Shown here one piece after another: positions 1-8,463 of a stretch of DNA of 64,000 bases. The position numbers and the translations under genes are program-made. Each line of letters begins with the position of its first letter. The first letter of the stretch is position 1. The stretch covers positions 1-64,000 of the forward strand of contig CAMKSE010000015.1 of the NCBI GenBank assembly GCA_946415365.1. Reading direction: 5' to 3'. The notes beneath the pieces are model-generated. The model searched no databases. It saw nothing but the letters and a program-made list of their open reading frames with translations, and was not told where the DNA came from. This DNA comes from an uncultured Prevotellaceae bacterium. GTDB lineage: Bacteria; Bacteroidota; Bacteroidia; Bacteroidales; Bacteroidaceae.

Positions 1-21
1 TAGATATCTTCTTCATAACTT

Positions 22-76
22 CAATTTTCAATTTTCAATTTTCAATTTTCAATTTTCAATTTTCAATTTTCAATTT
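22..76. repeat. Heptanucleotide tandem repeat (CAATTTT)n
   Basis: Seven complete copies of CAATTTT followed by a partial copy run without interruption right up to the stop codon of the SusC gene. It lies in the gap downstream of susC, where a susD gene would normally follow beyond the window edge. It is one of several heptamer arrays at gene ends in this window. It could be length-variable by replication slippage; no function can be read from it. Confidence 0.95.
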
Positions 77-78
77 CC

Positions 79-3000
79 TTAGAAGTTCACCTGCAAGCCA
101 AAATTATACACCCGTGTCATAGGATACCTCACGCCGAAGTCCAGTCCTGAGCCGGGCGCTTCGGGGTCGTTACCCTTGAAGTCGGCGAAGGTCAGCAAGT
201 TCTGGCCCGAAGCATAGATGCGCACGTAGTTCAGCAGCGGCAGCCACTGGGGCCTGTTGATCGTATAGCCGATCTCCAGGTTCTTCAGGCGCACATACTT
301 CGAGTCGATGATCCACGCCTGCGAGTCGCGGTTGTTATGCACGCGGTTGGTAAACGAGACGCGGGGCAGGATGCCGCCCGGGTTGTCCTCGGTCCACGAG
401 TTGTCTGCCACCCACTGTGCCAGTGCCGACGTGTTCGTAGAGCCGAACTGGTCGCGGAAGTATCCGTTCAGCGCGCGGCTCGTGTTGTCTGCTCCCACCC
501 AAAGCATCGAGAAGTCCAGTCCTTTCCAGTTCAGGCTGGCGTTCACGCTCCAGGTGATTTCCGGATTGTCCGTATAGCCAAGGGGCTTCTGGTCGTTCTG
601 GTCGATGATACCGTCGTCGTTCAGGTCCACATACACAGCATCACCATACTTCAGCTCCACCACCTGGTCCGGCATGTCCACGCCGTAAGCTTCCTTATAA
701 CGCTCTTCCGTGCCAGGCTGATAAAACTCAAAGAGATCGTAGCCGAAGCGCTGACCCACGGGCAGACCCGTGCGGCTCAGGTACTCATACATCGGCGGCA
801 CCTCCAGCATCTCGATTACCTTGTTACGGGCGAAGGCGATGCTCGGGCTGATCGAATAACGGAAATCATCTATCTTGTCCGACCATCTCAGCGTGAGTTC
901 GTAACCATGGTTCTTCACCCGTCCTTCGTTCACGTAGCTCGACGGCAGGCTCGTCACCGCCGGCAGCATCGAGCTGTTCGACACGAGGATATCCTTACGG
1001 TCTTCCCAGAACAAGTCCAGGTTCACCGTCAGGCGGTCGCCGATGAAGGCCGCGTCCAGACCGACATTGATCTTCGTGGCCGTCTCCCAGGTAACGTTCG
1101 GATTACCCGCCGTCAGCTCTTTCACGGCCTGCAGCCATGTGCCGCTCGTACCGAAGTTGGCGCCTCGGTTCTGCGGGTTCACCGTCGTCGAACCCTGGTA
1201 GAACTGCCAGGCACCCGGCAGGTACAGGAATCGTGCACCGTTGGTATTGTCGTTACCGACCCTGCCCCACGAGCCGCGGAGCTTCAGATAGCCAATGTAT
1301 TTCTTGATCGGCTCCCAGAACTTCTCGCTGGAGGGGATCCAGCCGAGTGAGAACGAGGGGAACGTGCCGTAGCGCTTGCCCTCGGCAAAGTTCTCCGAGC
1401 CGTTATAACCGATGTTGAAGTCTATCATGTAGCGCGTATCATAGTCATACGTCACGCGCCCTACCAGTCCTACATATCCTTTCGGGATCGACCTGTACAG
1501 GCTGTTGTCCGAGTCCCAGGGGTAGTATGTCTTGCTCTGGTTGTAGAGCAACAGGGCGCCCACGTTGTGCTTGCCGAACTTGCGGGCGTAGTTGAAACTG
1601 GCTTCGGCATACCAATTGCGGTTTCCCCAACGGCTCTCGTTGTAGGGGATTGGCCATGTGATGTTCTCCTTCCTCAACACCTCCTGGCCGTCCACGATAG
1701 TCGCCACGTACGTCACGCCGGTGCCGTAGCCGTTCTGGCGGTTCTTCTGCGCCGTATAATCCGTATTGTACGATCCTTTGATCTTAAAGTCCAGTCCCGG
1801 CGTCAGGAAACTCATGTCCAGACGGTACTGCAGGTCCAGGTTCAGCACGTTCGTGCTCTCGTTCACGTAGCCCAGTCCGTAGTAGTTCGAGAGGGCGTCG
1901 CGATCGTAGGGACCCACGATGTTCACGTCCGACACGATGTGCCGCCCCTCACTGTCCACACCGATGCCGGCGTATGGCGTCGCTCCCTGCAGATAGCGGA
2001 AGATGAACCCTTCTCCGCCGCCCATCGTCGTACGGTTCTGCACCCTGCCGCCGAGCGTCAGGTTCAGCTGACTGTAGCGGCTCACGTTGATATCCAGGTT
2101 CGCACGATAGTTAAAACGATTATACTTGAACGTCTCGTCATCGTTGGCGGAGAACGTCTTGAACAGCGAGTTCTGGTTCAGGAATCCGGCCGACACGAAA
2201 TAGCGCACCTTCTCCGTACCGCCGTTCACGTTCACGTTCACCTGCTCCTGCCAGGCCGCGTCGTTCATCATGTAGTCTATCCAGTCCGTATTGGGGAACG
2301 TCGTCGGCATGTCGCCCTTGCGGAAATGTTCCATCACGTCCTGACTGAACCTGATGCCCGTATCGGCATACGGGGTATAGTCGGCAATGGTTGCGCTCCC
2401 AGGCCACTGGCTCATCGGCAGCGCGTCTGTGATCGCCGTGTAGTTCCACATCTTGCCGTACGTATAGGAGTCTGCAAAGTCCACAAACTTCGCGATCGTC
2501 TGTATGGCCGTGCTGGCCGACACCGTCACCGAAGCCTTGCCTGGCGTACCGCGCTTCGTCGTCACCAGGATTACACCGTTGGCACCCCTCACACCGAACA
2601 CCGCCGTCGCCGAAGCATCCTTCAGGATCGAGATGTCCTGAATCTCGTTAGGGTCCAGCTGGCCGAAGCTGCGCTCAACGCCGTCCACCAGTACTAGCGG
2701 CTCCGCACTGTTCAGCGAACCCGTACCGCGCACCCTGATCACTGGATCGTCAGCGCCCGGCATACCCGAAGGCTGCACCACCGACATGCCCGGCAGCTTA
2801 CCCTGCAACGCGTTGCTCACGTTCGCCACAGGCGACTTCAGCAACTCGTCGCCGTTCACCGCAGACACAGCACCCGTAATGGTCACCTTCTTCTGCTGTC
2901 CGTAGGCGATCACCACCACCTCCTCCAGCGTCTTCGTGTCAGGCTGCATCACGATGTCCATGCGCCCGGCCCTCGCCCGATGTGTCTGCGAGAGATAGCC

Positions 3001-3240
3001 CACATAGGAGAACTCAAGCGTTGCCCCCTGGCGGACGTTCTGGATGCTAAAGTTACCGTCAAAGTCGGTAATCGAACCAGTGCCCTGGCCCTGCACCATA
3101 ATGGTCACGCCGATGAGCGGTTCGCCCGTCTCATCCTTCACCGAGCCTTCCACCGTCAGATTCTGGGCAAACACCTTTGTTGGCATCAGACACAACAGTG
3201 CCAAGATGCCCAATAGATAACATTTACTTTTTTTCATCAT
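79..3240 (-). CDS. SusC/RagA-family TonB-linked outer membrane receptor
   Basis: This is a 1053-residue TonB-dependent transporter of the SusC/RagA class, which imports oligosaccharides or peptides across the outer membrane together with a SusD-like lipoprotein. A signal peptide covers residues 1-26, ending FAQ. A carboxypeptidase-regulatory-like domain follows (about 30-100), then the class-typical box VVVIAYGQQKK (about 108-118), the plug with the segment DASATAVFGVRGANGVI, and a long barrel ending in a terminal Phe. Length and architecture are typical for the family. It has its own consensus promoter upstream of the start. No susD is visible; it would be expected beyond the left edge on the same strand. 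The substrate cannot be told from the sequence. Confidence 0.95.
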   Translation of the reverse strand: MMKKSKCYLLGILALLCLMPTKVFAQNLTVEGSVKDETGEPLIGVTIMVQGQGTGSITDFDGNFSIQNVRQGATLEFSYVGYLSQTHRARAGRMDIVMQPDTKTLEEVVVIAYGQQKKVTITGAVSAVNGDELLKSPVANVSNALQGKLPGMSVVQPSGMPGADDPVIRVRGTGSLNSAEPLVLVDGVERSFGQLDPNEIQDISILKDASATAVFGVRGANGVILVTTKRGTPGKASVTVSASTAIQTIAKFVDFADSYTYGKMWNYTAITDALPMSQWPGSATIADYTPYADTGIRFSQDVMEHFRKGDMPTTFPNTDWIDYMMNDAAWQEQVNVNVNGGTEKVRYFVSAGFLNQNSLFKTFSANDDETFKYNRFNYRANLDINVSRYSQLNLTLGGRVQNRTTMGGGEGFIFRYLQGATPYAGIGVDSEGRHIVSDVNIVGPYDRDALSNYYGLGYVNESTNVLNLDLQYRLDMSFLTPGLDFKIKGSYNTDYTAQKNRQNGYGTGVTYVATIVDGQEVLRKENITWPIPYNESRWGNRNWYAEASFNYARKFGKHNVGALLLYNQSKTYYPWDSDNSLYRSIPKGYVGLVGRVTYDYDTRYMIDFNIGYNGSENFAEGKRYGTFPSFSLGWIPSSEKFWEPIKKYIGYLKLRGSWGRVGNDNTNGARFLYLPGAWQFYQGSTTVNPQNRGANFGTSGTWLQAVKELTAGNPNVTWETATKINVGLDAAFIGDRLTVNLDLFWEDRKDILVSNSSMLPAVTSLPSSYVNEGRVKNHGYELTLRWSDKIDDFRYSISPSIAFARNKVIEMLEVPPMYEYLSRTGLPVGQRFGYDLFEFYQPGTEERYKEAYGVDMPDQVVELKYGDAVYVDLNDDGIIDQNDQKPLGYTDNPEITWSVNASLNWKGLDFSMLWVGADNTSRALNGYFRDQFGSTNTSALAQWVADNSWTEDNPGGILPRVSFTNRVHNNRDSQAWIIDSKYVRLKNLEIGYTINRPQWLPLLNYVRIYASGQNLLTFADFKGNDPEAPGSGLDFGVRYPMTRVYNFGLQVNF

Positions 3241-3286
3241 CTGGTTAAATTAGTAATAAATAAATTGCTCGCTTAGTTTGATGCCG

Positions 3287-3317
3287 CAAATTTAAATAAA
3301 ATTTTCGAAATTACAAA
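3287..3317 (-). promoter_or_regulatory. Bacteroidota promoter of susC
   Basis: On the minus strand the -33 box TTTG (3314-3317) is followed after 19 bp by the -7 box TAAATTTG (3287-3294), matching the Bacteroidota consensus TTTG-N19/20-TAnnTTTG. The predicted leader of the receptor mRNA is about 40 nt. Confidence 0.75.
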
Positions 3318-3365
3318 CTTTTTGAGATAAAAATGTAAAATTATTGCCCCGTGTTGCGTTGAACA

Positions 3366-3431
3366 GTTGAGTTAACTCGATTTGTCGTTTGAGTTAACTC
3401 GATGGATGTTATGAGTTAACTCACATATTTT
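3366..3431. repeat. Three 22-bp units with a GAGTTAACTC palindrome (locus A)
   Basis: The 10-bp palindrome GAGTTAACTC occurs at 3369-3378, 3391-3400 and 3413-3422, so the period is exactly 22 bp. The half-unit around the palindrome is conserved and the other half is variable. The array lies between the 3' end of the secreted unknown gene and the susC promoter, about 50 bp upstream of the susC -33 box, and runs directly into the hairpin at 3431-3472. Two other gaps in this window carry arrays with the same period. Confidence 0.9.
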
Positions 3432-3478
3432 ACGAGCCGTAATCTCCGTCGTGGGTGAGATTACGGCTCGTATTTTTT
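3431..3478 (+). terminator. 16-bp perfect hairpin followed by T6
   Basis: The arm TACGAGCCGTAATCTC (3431-3446) pairs perfectly with 3457-3472 around a 10-nt loop, and TTTTTT follows at 3473-3478 on the plus strand. This has the form of an intrinsic terminator, but no plus-strand gene precedes it; both neighbours are on the minus strand. On the minus strand the stem is followed only by a mixed A/T run, so it may act as a bidirectional hairpin at the end of the 3497-4192 gene or end an unannotated plus-strand RNA from the 22-bp array. Confidence 0.7.
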
Positions 3479-3496
3479 GACATAATACCTTTTTAT

Positions 3497-4192
3497 TTAT
3501 TTAAGTCCGCCCCAGGTGCCTTGGATGGTTTTGCACTGGGTGTAGAGGGCCGGACAGTTGAATACCTTGTAGAGCGGCTGGTTGGGTTGCCGGATGATCT
3601 CCACCGAACGTTGCTCCGTATCCCAGCCTTTGCCCATCATGTAAATGTACATCACGCGACCAGAACCCGAGATCTGCAGTTCCTGATGCTTGTTCACGCT
3701 CGCCTTCATCTCTACCGTATAGGGCTCCTGCGGGCGGTAGCCATTCTGCGGTGTGGCCCCTTTCAGCACAGCGGCAGGCAGGTAGCGCTGGTGATAGCTG
3801 TCGTTCGCCGGTGCATACTGCGACGAGCCGTATTTATCGTTCAGGATGGAGATGACAGAATTCACATTCGAGGGATAGTTGATCAGTTCGATACATTTTC
3901 TTCCCACCTGACGGTTCCTGCCATATATTTCCATCGCCATCACCATCATGGCAGCCGTACCATGAGGCGTCTTGCCGAAAAACTGCGTATACAGGGTTTC
4001 AAACTCCTCGTAGTCCGATGGTACGTTCGTGAAGGTTACCACGCCCTTCGCTTTCCTGTCATACTGCTTAGCGGTCAGTGTACCCTGCTGCGTGTAGGTG
4101 TGGTCCCCATAGGTCCACGTCTTCTGTTTTGCTTGTCCAAAACAAGTGAGGCAACTCCATACCATTGCCATCAATAAAATACTTTTCTTCAT
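3497..4192 (-). CDS. Secreted protein of unknown function
   Basis: This 231-residue protein starts with a clear signal peptide (residues 1-20, ending CFGQ), so it is exported. The mature part has no motif I can assign with confidence: it is mixed alpha/beta in character, with two FTNVPSDYEEF- and YGRNRQVGRKCI-like segments and an Arg/Gln-rich C-terminal third. I see no lipobox, membrane segment or catalytic signature. It lies downstream of wbqC on the same strand, 36 bp after that gene's stop, and may be co-transcribed with dapB-lepB-wbqC. Homologues of this look occur as uncharacterised DUF proteins in Bacteroidales, but I do not name a family. Confidence 0.8.
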   Translation of the reverse strand: MKKSILLMAMVWSCLTCFGQAKQKTWTYGDHTYTQQGTLTAKQYDRKAKGVVTFTNVPSDYEEFETLYTQFFGKTPHGTAAMMVMAMEIYGRNRQVGRKCIELINYPSNVNSVISILNDKYGSSQYAPANDSYHQRYLPAAVLKGATPQNGYRPQEPYTVEMKASVNKHQELQISGSGRVMYIYMMGKGWDTEQRSVEIIRQPNQPLYKVFNCPALYTQCKTIQGTWGGLK

Positions 4193-4228
4193 TTGTGAGT
4201 CGATTTAGAATGATTATATAGTTTCGAA

Positions 4229-4924
4229 TTAGAGATACAAGACACTCTCCGGACCCATATTGAAAAGCAGATCCAGGATTGAAAGGTTGGGCAGAAAACC
4301 GTGCTTCTGCTCATACACCTGATAGTAGCGTTTGGGCGTGAAGTCAGGATCCGGTTCTGGGTGCTTGGGGCGGATGGCAGAGCGGAAATCAATAATATTG
4401 TTTACAGTTGACGGTTTACAGTTTACAGTTGATTTGCTGGCAAGCCCTTCTTGACCTGCAGAGGAAGCCGCAGAGTAATCATCTGTAAACCGTAAACTGT
4501 AAACCGTAAACTCTTTTGTATAGCTGACAGACGGCTGGATGTCCAGCAGCTCGCACATTTTTTCGCGGATAGCCTCATTGAAATCCAGGAGATAGTCCCA
4601 TCGCTGCTCGAAGAAGGGGCGGATATCATCCTGATAGTAGTCGAAGAAGGGCGATTCGCCGTAAGCACTCTTCAGTGCGTTCCAGTGCAGGTGGCGCCAA
4701 TTGCCGTGGTCACTGATACGTACGGAGCCAATCTGCGCCGCATCCCGCTCCACGGGGACGGTCAGCGCCTGAATGCCGTTGGTGGTGGCAATCAGACACC
4801 GGTTACGGTAAGTCTGCTTCTGGAAGGTCTCACAACGTTCCAAAAACACCCTTTCGGCCCTATACAGTTTCTGATACCACTGTATGGGGCCGAAATAAGT
4901 TGTACTGAGGAGTATTCTTTCCAA
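4229..4924 (-). CDS. WbqC-family protein
   Basis: This 231-residue protein has the WbqC family opening (LLSTTYFGPIQWYQKL) and the downstream blocks WRHLHWNALKSAYGESPFFDYY and a C-terminal NLSILDLLFNMGPES. The family is widespread in Bacteroidota next to lepB; a role in surface polysaccharide biosynthesis has been proposed but not settled. The start codon is TTG, placed immediately after the lepB stop (TAA-TTG), which suggests coupled translation. Residues about 138-175 are encoded by a copy of the dispersed heptamer-arm palindromic element (see 4400-4512), a stretch that looks like an insertion in a poorly constrained loop. The frame stays open across it. Confidence 0.88.
   Translation of the reverse strand: MERILLSTTYFGPIQWYQKLYRAERVFLERCETFQKQTYRNRCLIATTNGIQALTVPVERDAAQIGSVRISDHGNWRHLHWNALKSAYGESPFFDYYQDDIRPFFEQRWDYLLDFNEAIREKMCELLDIQPSVSYTKEFTVYSLRFTDDYSAASSAGQEGLASKSTVNCKPSTVNNIIDFRSAIRPKHPEPDPDFTPKRYYQVYEQKHGFLPNLSILDLLFNMGPESVLYL
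4400..4512. repeat. Heptamer-arm palindromic element inside wbqC
   Basis: On the minus strand four heptamers (TTTACGG/TTTACAG alternating) lead into ATGATTAC, then a core with GGCTTGCCAGCAAATCA, then the inverted heptamers TGTAAAC/CGTAAAC. The same core and arm layout is found in the gaps at 6357-6474 and 22120-22232. Here the element lies wholly within the wbqC reading frame and is translated. Confidence 0.85.
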
Positions 4925-6352
4925 TTACTTAATATTATCCACGATTCGTCCGATTCGGCTCCAACGCACCCCACTGAAGCCACGACGGTCAGGATCGCTC
5001 GACCACCAGATAAAGATAGGCTTGCCCACGATGTGATCCTCAGGCACAAAGCCCCAATAGCGTGAGTCCGCCGAATTATGGCGGTTGTCGCCCTGCATCC
5101 AGTAGTAGTCCATCTTGAAGGTGTACTCCTTCGTTTCCTGACCGTTGATGAAGATCTTGCCGTCACGAATCTGCAGGTCATTGCCCTCATACACCTTGAT
5201 GGGACGCTCGTAGACGGCGATATTATCCAGCGTAAGAACGATCGATTCACCCCTTTTGGGTATCCAGATAGGACCGTAGTTGTCGCGTGTCCAGTGCTTA
5301 TTGCCGTTGAGGGGATAGATGTCGAGATCGCTGGCCTCTGTGACGATGGCTATGCTGTCGACGATATCCTTGCGCTGTTTGAGTGCAGCAGCAGTCTGGT
5401 TGGTCATCTGCATATAGCCGTAGTTGTTCAGATCCATCAGTTCTTCCATCGTGATACCCCACTCCTGCATCTCTTCATCGGTGAAATGGCGCTTCAGACG
5501 CACCTTATAGGAATATTGCACGTTGTCTGGCTCCTTGTTGGCCTGACCGTCGAGATAGACGATATGATCCTTTATCTGCAACGTCTGACCAGGCAGTCCC
5601 ACACAGCGTTTCACGTAGTTCTCACGACGGTCTGTGGGACGGGTGATGATCTCACCATACTCAGCCTGGTTCTGCAGGATAGCCTGCCGTCCAGCCTCGT
5701 AGATGGTATTGAAATACTTGATCCGCTGTTCTGCCGTCAAAGAGTCGGGATTAGGACGTTCGGGATAGATCTGATAGCCGATGCCATAGCACATCTGATA
5801 ATAGTCCATAGCCTGATACCTCTGATCCGAGCAGAGCGTGTCACCAGCCGGATAGTTGAATACCACGATATCGTTCAGTTCCACCTGACCCAAGCCTTTC
5901 ACCCGGCGATAATCCCAATGAGGCCACTCGATATACGACTTGCACTCTACGACTGGCAACGTGTGCTGCGTCAGCGGCATCGTCAACGGCGTCTGCGGGA
6001 TGCGTGGCCCGTAGCTCACTTTCGATACGAAGAGATAGTCGCCCGTCAGCAGCGACTTCTCCAGTGAACTCGACGGGATTACATAGTTCTGGAAGAAGAA
6101 CTGGTTGATGAAATACACCGCCACGAGGGCAAAGACGAGAGCGTCAACCCACGACATCACGAACTTCACAGGTCGTTCAGCCTCCTTCCACCACTGCCAC
6201 TTGATCTTCTTGGTAATATAGACGTCGAAGATGAACGGCACAACGAGCAGTCCCCACCACGACTTCACCCAGTAGAGAAAGAGCAAATACAGCACGAGCA
6301 CGATGATGAACTTCGTCCACTGAACCTTAGGATTGAATTCTTTATTCTTCAT
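4925..6352 (-). CDS. lepB: Signal peptidase I
   Basis: The 475-residue protein removes signal peptides from exported proteins at the inner membrane. It has two N-terminal membrane segments (about 15-45 and 63-88), then the catalytic box IPSSSLEKSL with the nucleophile predicted as Ser96, and RRENYVKRCVGLPGQ with the predicted general base Lys248. The C-terminal box GDNRHNSADSRYWGFVP is also conserved. The long insert between the Ser and Lys boxes (about 110-240) is the usual Bacteroidota form. It sits between dapB and wbqC in the order dapB-lepB-wbqC often seen in this phylum, separated from dapB only by the repeat element at 6357-6474. Confidence 0.96.
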   Translation of the reverse strand: MKNKEFNPKVQWTKFIIVLVLYLLFLYWVKSWWGLLVVPFIFDVYITKKIKWQWWKEAERPVKFVMSWVDALVFALVAVYFINQFFFQNYVIPSSSLEKSLLTGDYLFVSKVSYGPRIPQTPLTMPLTQHTLPVVECKSYIEWPHWDYRRVKGLGQVELNDIVVFNYPAGDTLCSDQRYQAMDYYQMCYGIGYQIYPERPNPDSLTAEQRIKYFNTIYEAGRQAILQNQAEYGEIITRPTDRRENYVKRCVGLPGQTLQIKDHIVYLDGQANKEPDNVQYSYKVRLKRHFTDEEMQEWGITMEELMDLNNYGYMQMTNQTAAALKQRKDIVDSIAIVTEASDLDIYPLNGNKHWTRDNYGPIWIPKRGESIVLTLDNIAVYERPIKVYEGNDLQIRDGKIFINGQETKEYTFKMDYYWMQGDNRHNSADSRYWGFVPEDHIVGKPIFIWWSSDPDRRGFSGVRWSRIGRIVDNIK

Positions 6353-6356
6353 TATT

Positions 6357-6474
6357 TTGTTTATAGTTTAAAGTTTATAGTTTATAGATGATATGTTTAT
6401 AGGCAGATTACTGGACAGCATTGAGGGGCTTGCCAAGTAATCAACTATAAACAATAAACTATAAACCATAAACA
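6357..6474. repeat. Heptamer-arm palindromic element (dapB-lepB gap)
   Basis: GTTTATAG-type heptamers on the left lead to ATGATAT, a core contains GGGGCTTGCCAAGTAATCAAC, and inverted TATAAAC/AATAAAC/CATAAAC heptamers follow. It fills nearly the whole 126-bp gap between dapB and lepB. The core word GGCTTGCCA and the arm layout match the copies at 4400-4512 and 22120-22232. Confidence 0.85.
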
Positions 6475-6478
6475 TTAT

Positions 6479-7192
6479 TTAAAATTTAAACATATCACTG
6501 ATGGTTAGCAGACCCTGATGCTCCTTTGTGTACTCCGCTGCCAGCACGGCTCCGAGGGCAAAGCCCTTGCGGGAGTGGGCATCGTGAGTGATGGTAATCA
6601 GATCGGCATCAGAATCATAACGGACGGTATGGATGCCAGGCACCTCACCTCGGCGGATATGATCCACACGGAGATACTTCTTGTCTGTCGTATCCTCTTT
6701 CCAAGCCTCCTTACGATCAATGCGTTCCACAATTTCATCGGCCAGTGTGATGGCTGTGCCAGAGGGATGGTCGAGCTTGTGAACATGGTGTGTCTCCTCC
6801 ATTTCCACGTCGTACTGCGGGAACTGGTTCATGATCTTGGCCAGATAACGGTTCACTGCTGAGAAGATGGCCACGCCGATGCTGAAGTTTGAGGCCCAGA
6901 AGAGCGTCTTGCCATCGGCACAAGCCTGACGCACCTCGTCGCCATGCTCCTTCATCCAACCAGTAGAACCACTGACCACCTTCACACCCTTGGCCCAGGC
7001 TTTCAGGTAGTTGCCATAGGCTGCCTGAGGAGCTGTAAACTCAATGGCCACATCGGCAGATGCGAACTCTGGAGAGTCGAAGTCCTGCTGGTTGTCGATG
7101 TCGATGATACTCACAATCTCATGGCCGCGGTCACGGGCAATCTGCTCGATCATCTTGCCCATCTTTCCGTAGCCTATCAATGCTATTTTCAT
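6479..7192 (-). CDS. dapB: 4-hydroxy-tetrahydrodipicolinate reductase
   Basis: The 237-residue enzyme reduces the dehydrated dihydrodipicolinate ring with NAD(P)H in the lysine/diaminopimelate pathway that feeds peptidoglycan. The N-terminus has the nucleotide-binding box GYGKMGKMIE. The catalytic block EETHHVHKLDHPSGTA carries the family His and Lys residues, and GAVLAAEY lies near the C-terminus. At 237 residues it is a little shorter than the 250-270 of proteobacterial enzymes, which is usual in Bacteroidota. A -7 box lies 24 nt upstream, and lepB follows on the same strand. Confidence 0.96.
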   Translation of the reverse strand: MKIALIGYGKMGKMIEQIARDRGHEIVSIIDIDNQQDFDSPEFASADVAIEFTAPQAAYGNYLKAWAKGVKVVSGSTGWMKEHGDEVRQACADGKTLFWASNFSIGVAIFSAVNRYLAKIMNQFPQYDVEMEETHHVHKLDHPSGTAITLADEIVERIDRKEAWKEDTTDKKYLRVDHIRRGEVPGIHTVRYDSDADLITITHDAHSRKGFALGAVLAAEYTKEHQGLLTISDMFKF

Positions 7193-7215
7193 ATACCTTA
7201 TAAATTAAAACGCTG

Positions 7216-7223
7216 CAAAGATA
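7216..7223 (-). promoter_or_regulatory. -7 box upstream of dapB
   Basis: TATCTTTG on the minus strand, 24 bp before the dapB start. I see no clear TTTG -33 box at the expected distance; the upstream sequence is the heptamer-rich stretch 7229-7303. Confidence 0.55.
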
Positions 7224-7228
7224 GTGTT

Positions 7229-7303
7229 TATAATTAAGAATAAGGCATTAAGAATTAAGAATTACATAAGAATTAAGAATTTGGAATTAAGAATTATAAT
7301 TAT
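7229..7303. repeat. Imperfect heptamer repeat (TTAAGAA type)
   Basis: The gap between dprA and the dapB promoter consists largely of repeated AAGAATTA/TTAAGAA words at roughly 7-bp steps. It has the same unit length as the other heptamer arrays in the window but a different sequence. Confidence 0.75.
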
Positions 7304-7304
7304 T

Positions 7305-8441
7305 TCACAGCAAAAGGTGGTACGTGCCGCCTGCAAGAGGCTTGACAACACCTTTCATCTCCAGTTCGAAGAGCAAGGCCGTGAGACGTCCGATGGGGAT
7401 GCCTGACTTCACGGTGATGATGTTGAGCTGGAGGTCGTTGGTCTGTTGCAGCAGACTGACCACTTGCTGTTCCTCAGGAGTGAGGTTGGGGATCTGGGTG
7501 ATAACGGCAGCATCTGACGACTGCGAGAAGAGCGGCATGTCCTGCATCGTCGGCCAGCCCATTGCCTTCACGAAGTCCTGGGCATTGGAAATGAGGGCAG
7601 CACCATTGTCACGGATGAGGTTGTTACAGCCCTCGGAATACGCCTGTCCCACATTGCCAGGGAAGGCGAACACCACACGGTCGTAGCTCTGGGCGATCTC
7701 ACAGGTAATCAAACCGCCGCCTTTAACGGCACTCTCCACAAGCACGGTGGCATCAGCCATACCAGCCACGATACGGTTACGGCGCACGAAATTGGGTTTG
7801 TCGGCACTCGTCTGTGTCATGAACTCTGTCACCAGTCCACCATGGTTAAGCATCTCTGCAGCCGTGTCACGATGGCGGTAGGGATATATCTGATCAAGAC
7901 CATGGGCCAGGACTGCCACCGTGGGATAGCCATTGGCCAATGCCTGACGATGGGCACAGATATCGACACCATATGCCAAGCCGCTGACGATTAGTACCTC
8001 AGGGCATAGCATCCTCAGATCTACGATGAAACGGCGGATAAGGTCTTGTCCGTAAGTGGTCATCCTACGGGTTCCAACGATACTGACAATCCTCTTCTGA
8101 TTCAGGTCGGCATTGCCGGTATAGTAGAGGATAATCGGTGCGTCAGGACACTCCTTGAGTCGTTGGGGATAGTCATCATCAGTGAGCGTAAGGGCTCTGA
8201 TACGGTGTTCCTCCATGAAGCGGCATTCCGTTTCAGCCCGTTTCATCGCATCACTCCAATCTTTGAGGGCCTCCGTCAGACGTGGAGATGCATCTTTGAC
8301 AATGTCGCCAATGTCATGACGATGTTCGTAAAGCAGTTGCGCACTTCCCACGGCTTTGTACAAGGCCAATGCCTGCTGGAAGTTAAAATTCGTCAGGCGC
8401 GTCAGCGCCATTGCGTAGAAGATTTCCTGTTCCATTTTCAT
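7305..8441 (-). CDS. dprA: DNA-processing protein DprA
   Basis: The 378-residue protein belongs to the DprA/Smf family, which binds single-stranded DNA and loads RecA during natural transformation. An N-terminal SAM-like region covers about 1-100. The Rossmann-like DprA core follows with VSIVGTRRMTTYGQ, VSGLAYGVDICAHRQAL and GGLVTEF, and a C-terminal winged-helix domain (about 310-378) ends in LLFELEMKGVVKPLAGGTY. Length and order of domains are complete. It may start at the second Met (8435). It is the only competence-related gene in the window. Confidence 0.95.
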   Translation of the reverse strand: MKMEQEIFYAMALTRLTNFNFQQALALYKAVGSAQLLYEHRHDIGDIVKDASPRLTEALKDWSDAMKRAETECRFMEEHRIRALTLTDDDYPQRLKECPDAPIILYYTGNADLNQKRIVSIVGTRRMTTYGQDLIRRFIVDLRMLCPEVLIVSGLAYGVDICAHRQALANGYPTVAVLAHGLDQIYPYRHRDTAAEMLNHGGLVTEFMTQTSADKPNFVRRNRIVAGMADATVLVESAVKGGGLITCEIAQSYDRVVFAFPGNVGQAYSEGCNNLIRDNGAALISNAQDFVKAMGWPTMQDMPLFSQSSDAAVITQIPNLTPEEQQVVSLLQQTNDLQLNIITVKSGIPIGRLTALLFELEMKGVVKPLAGGTYHLLL

Positions 8442-8463
8442 ATATTTTTTTGTTTACAAACAC

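Noticed and set aside
337..2697. Long plus-strand open frames of 337 and 376 residues opposite susC
   Set aside because: Their products are rich in Arg/His/Val with no domain; they are antisense shadows of a GC-rich gene with a clear function on the minus strand.
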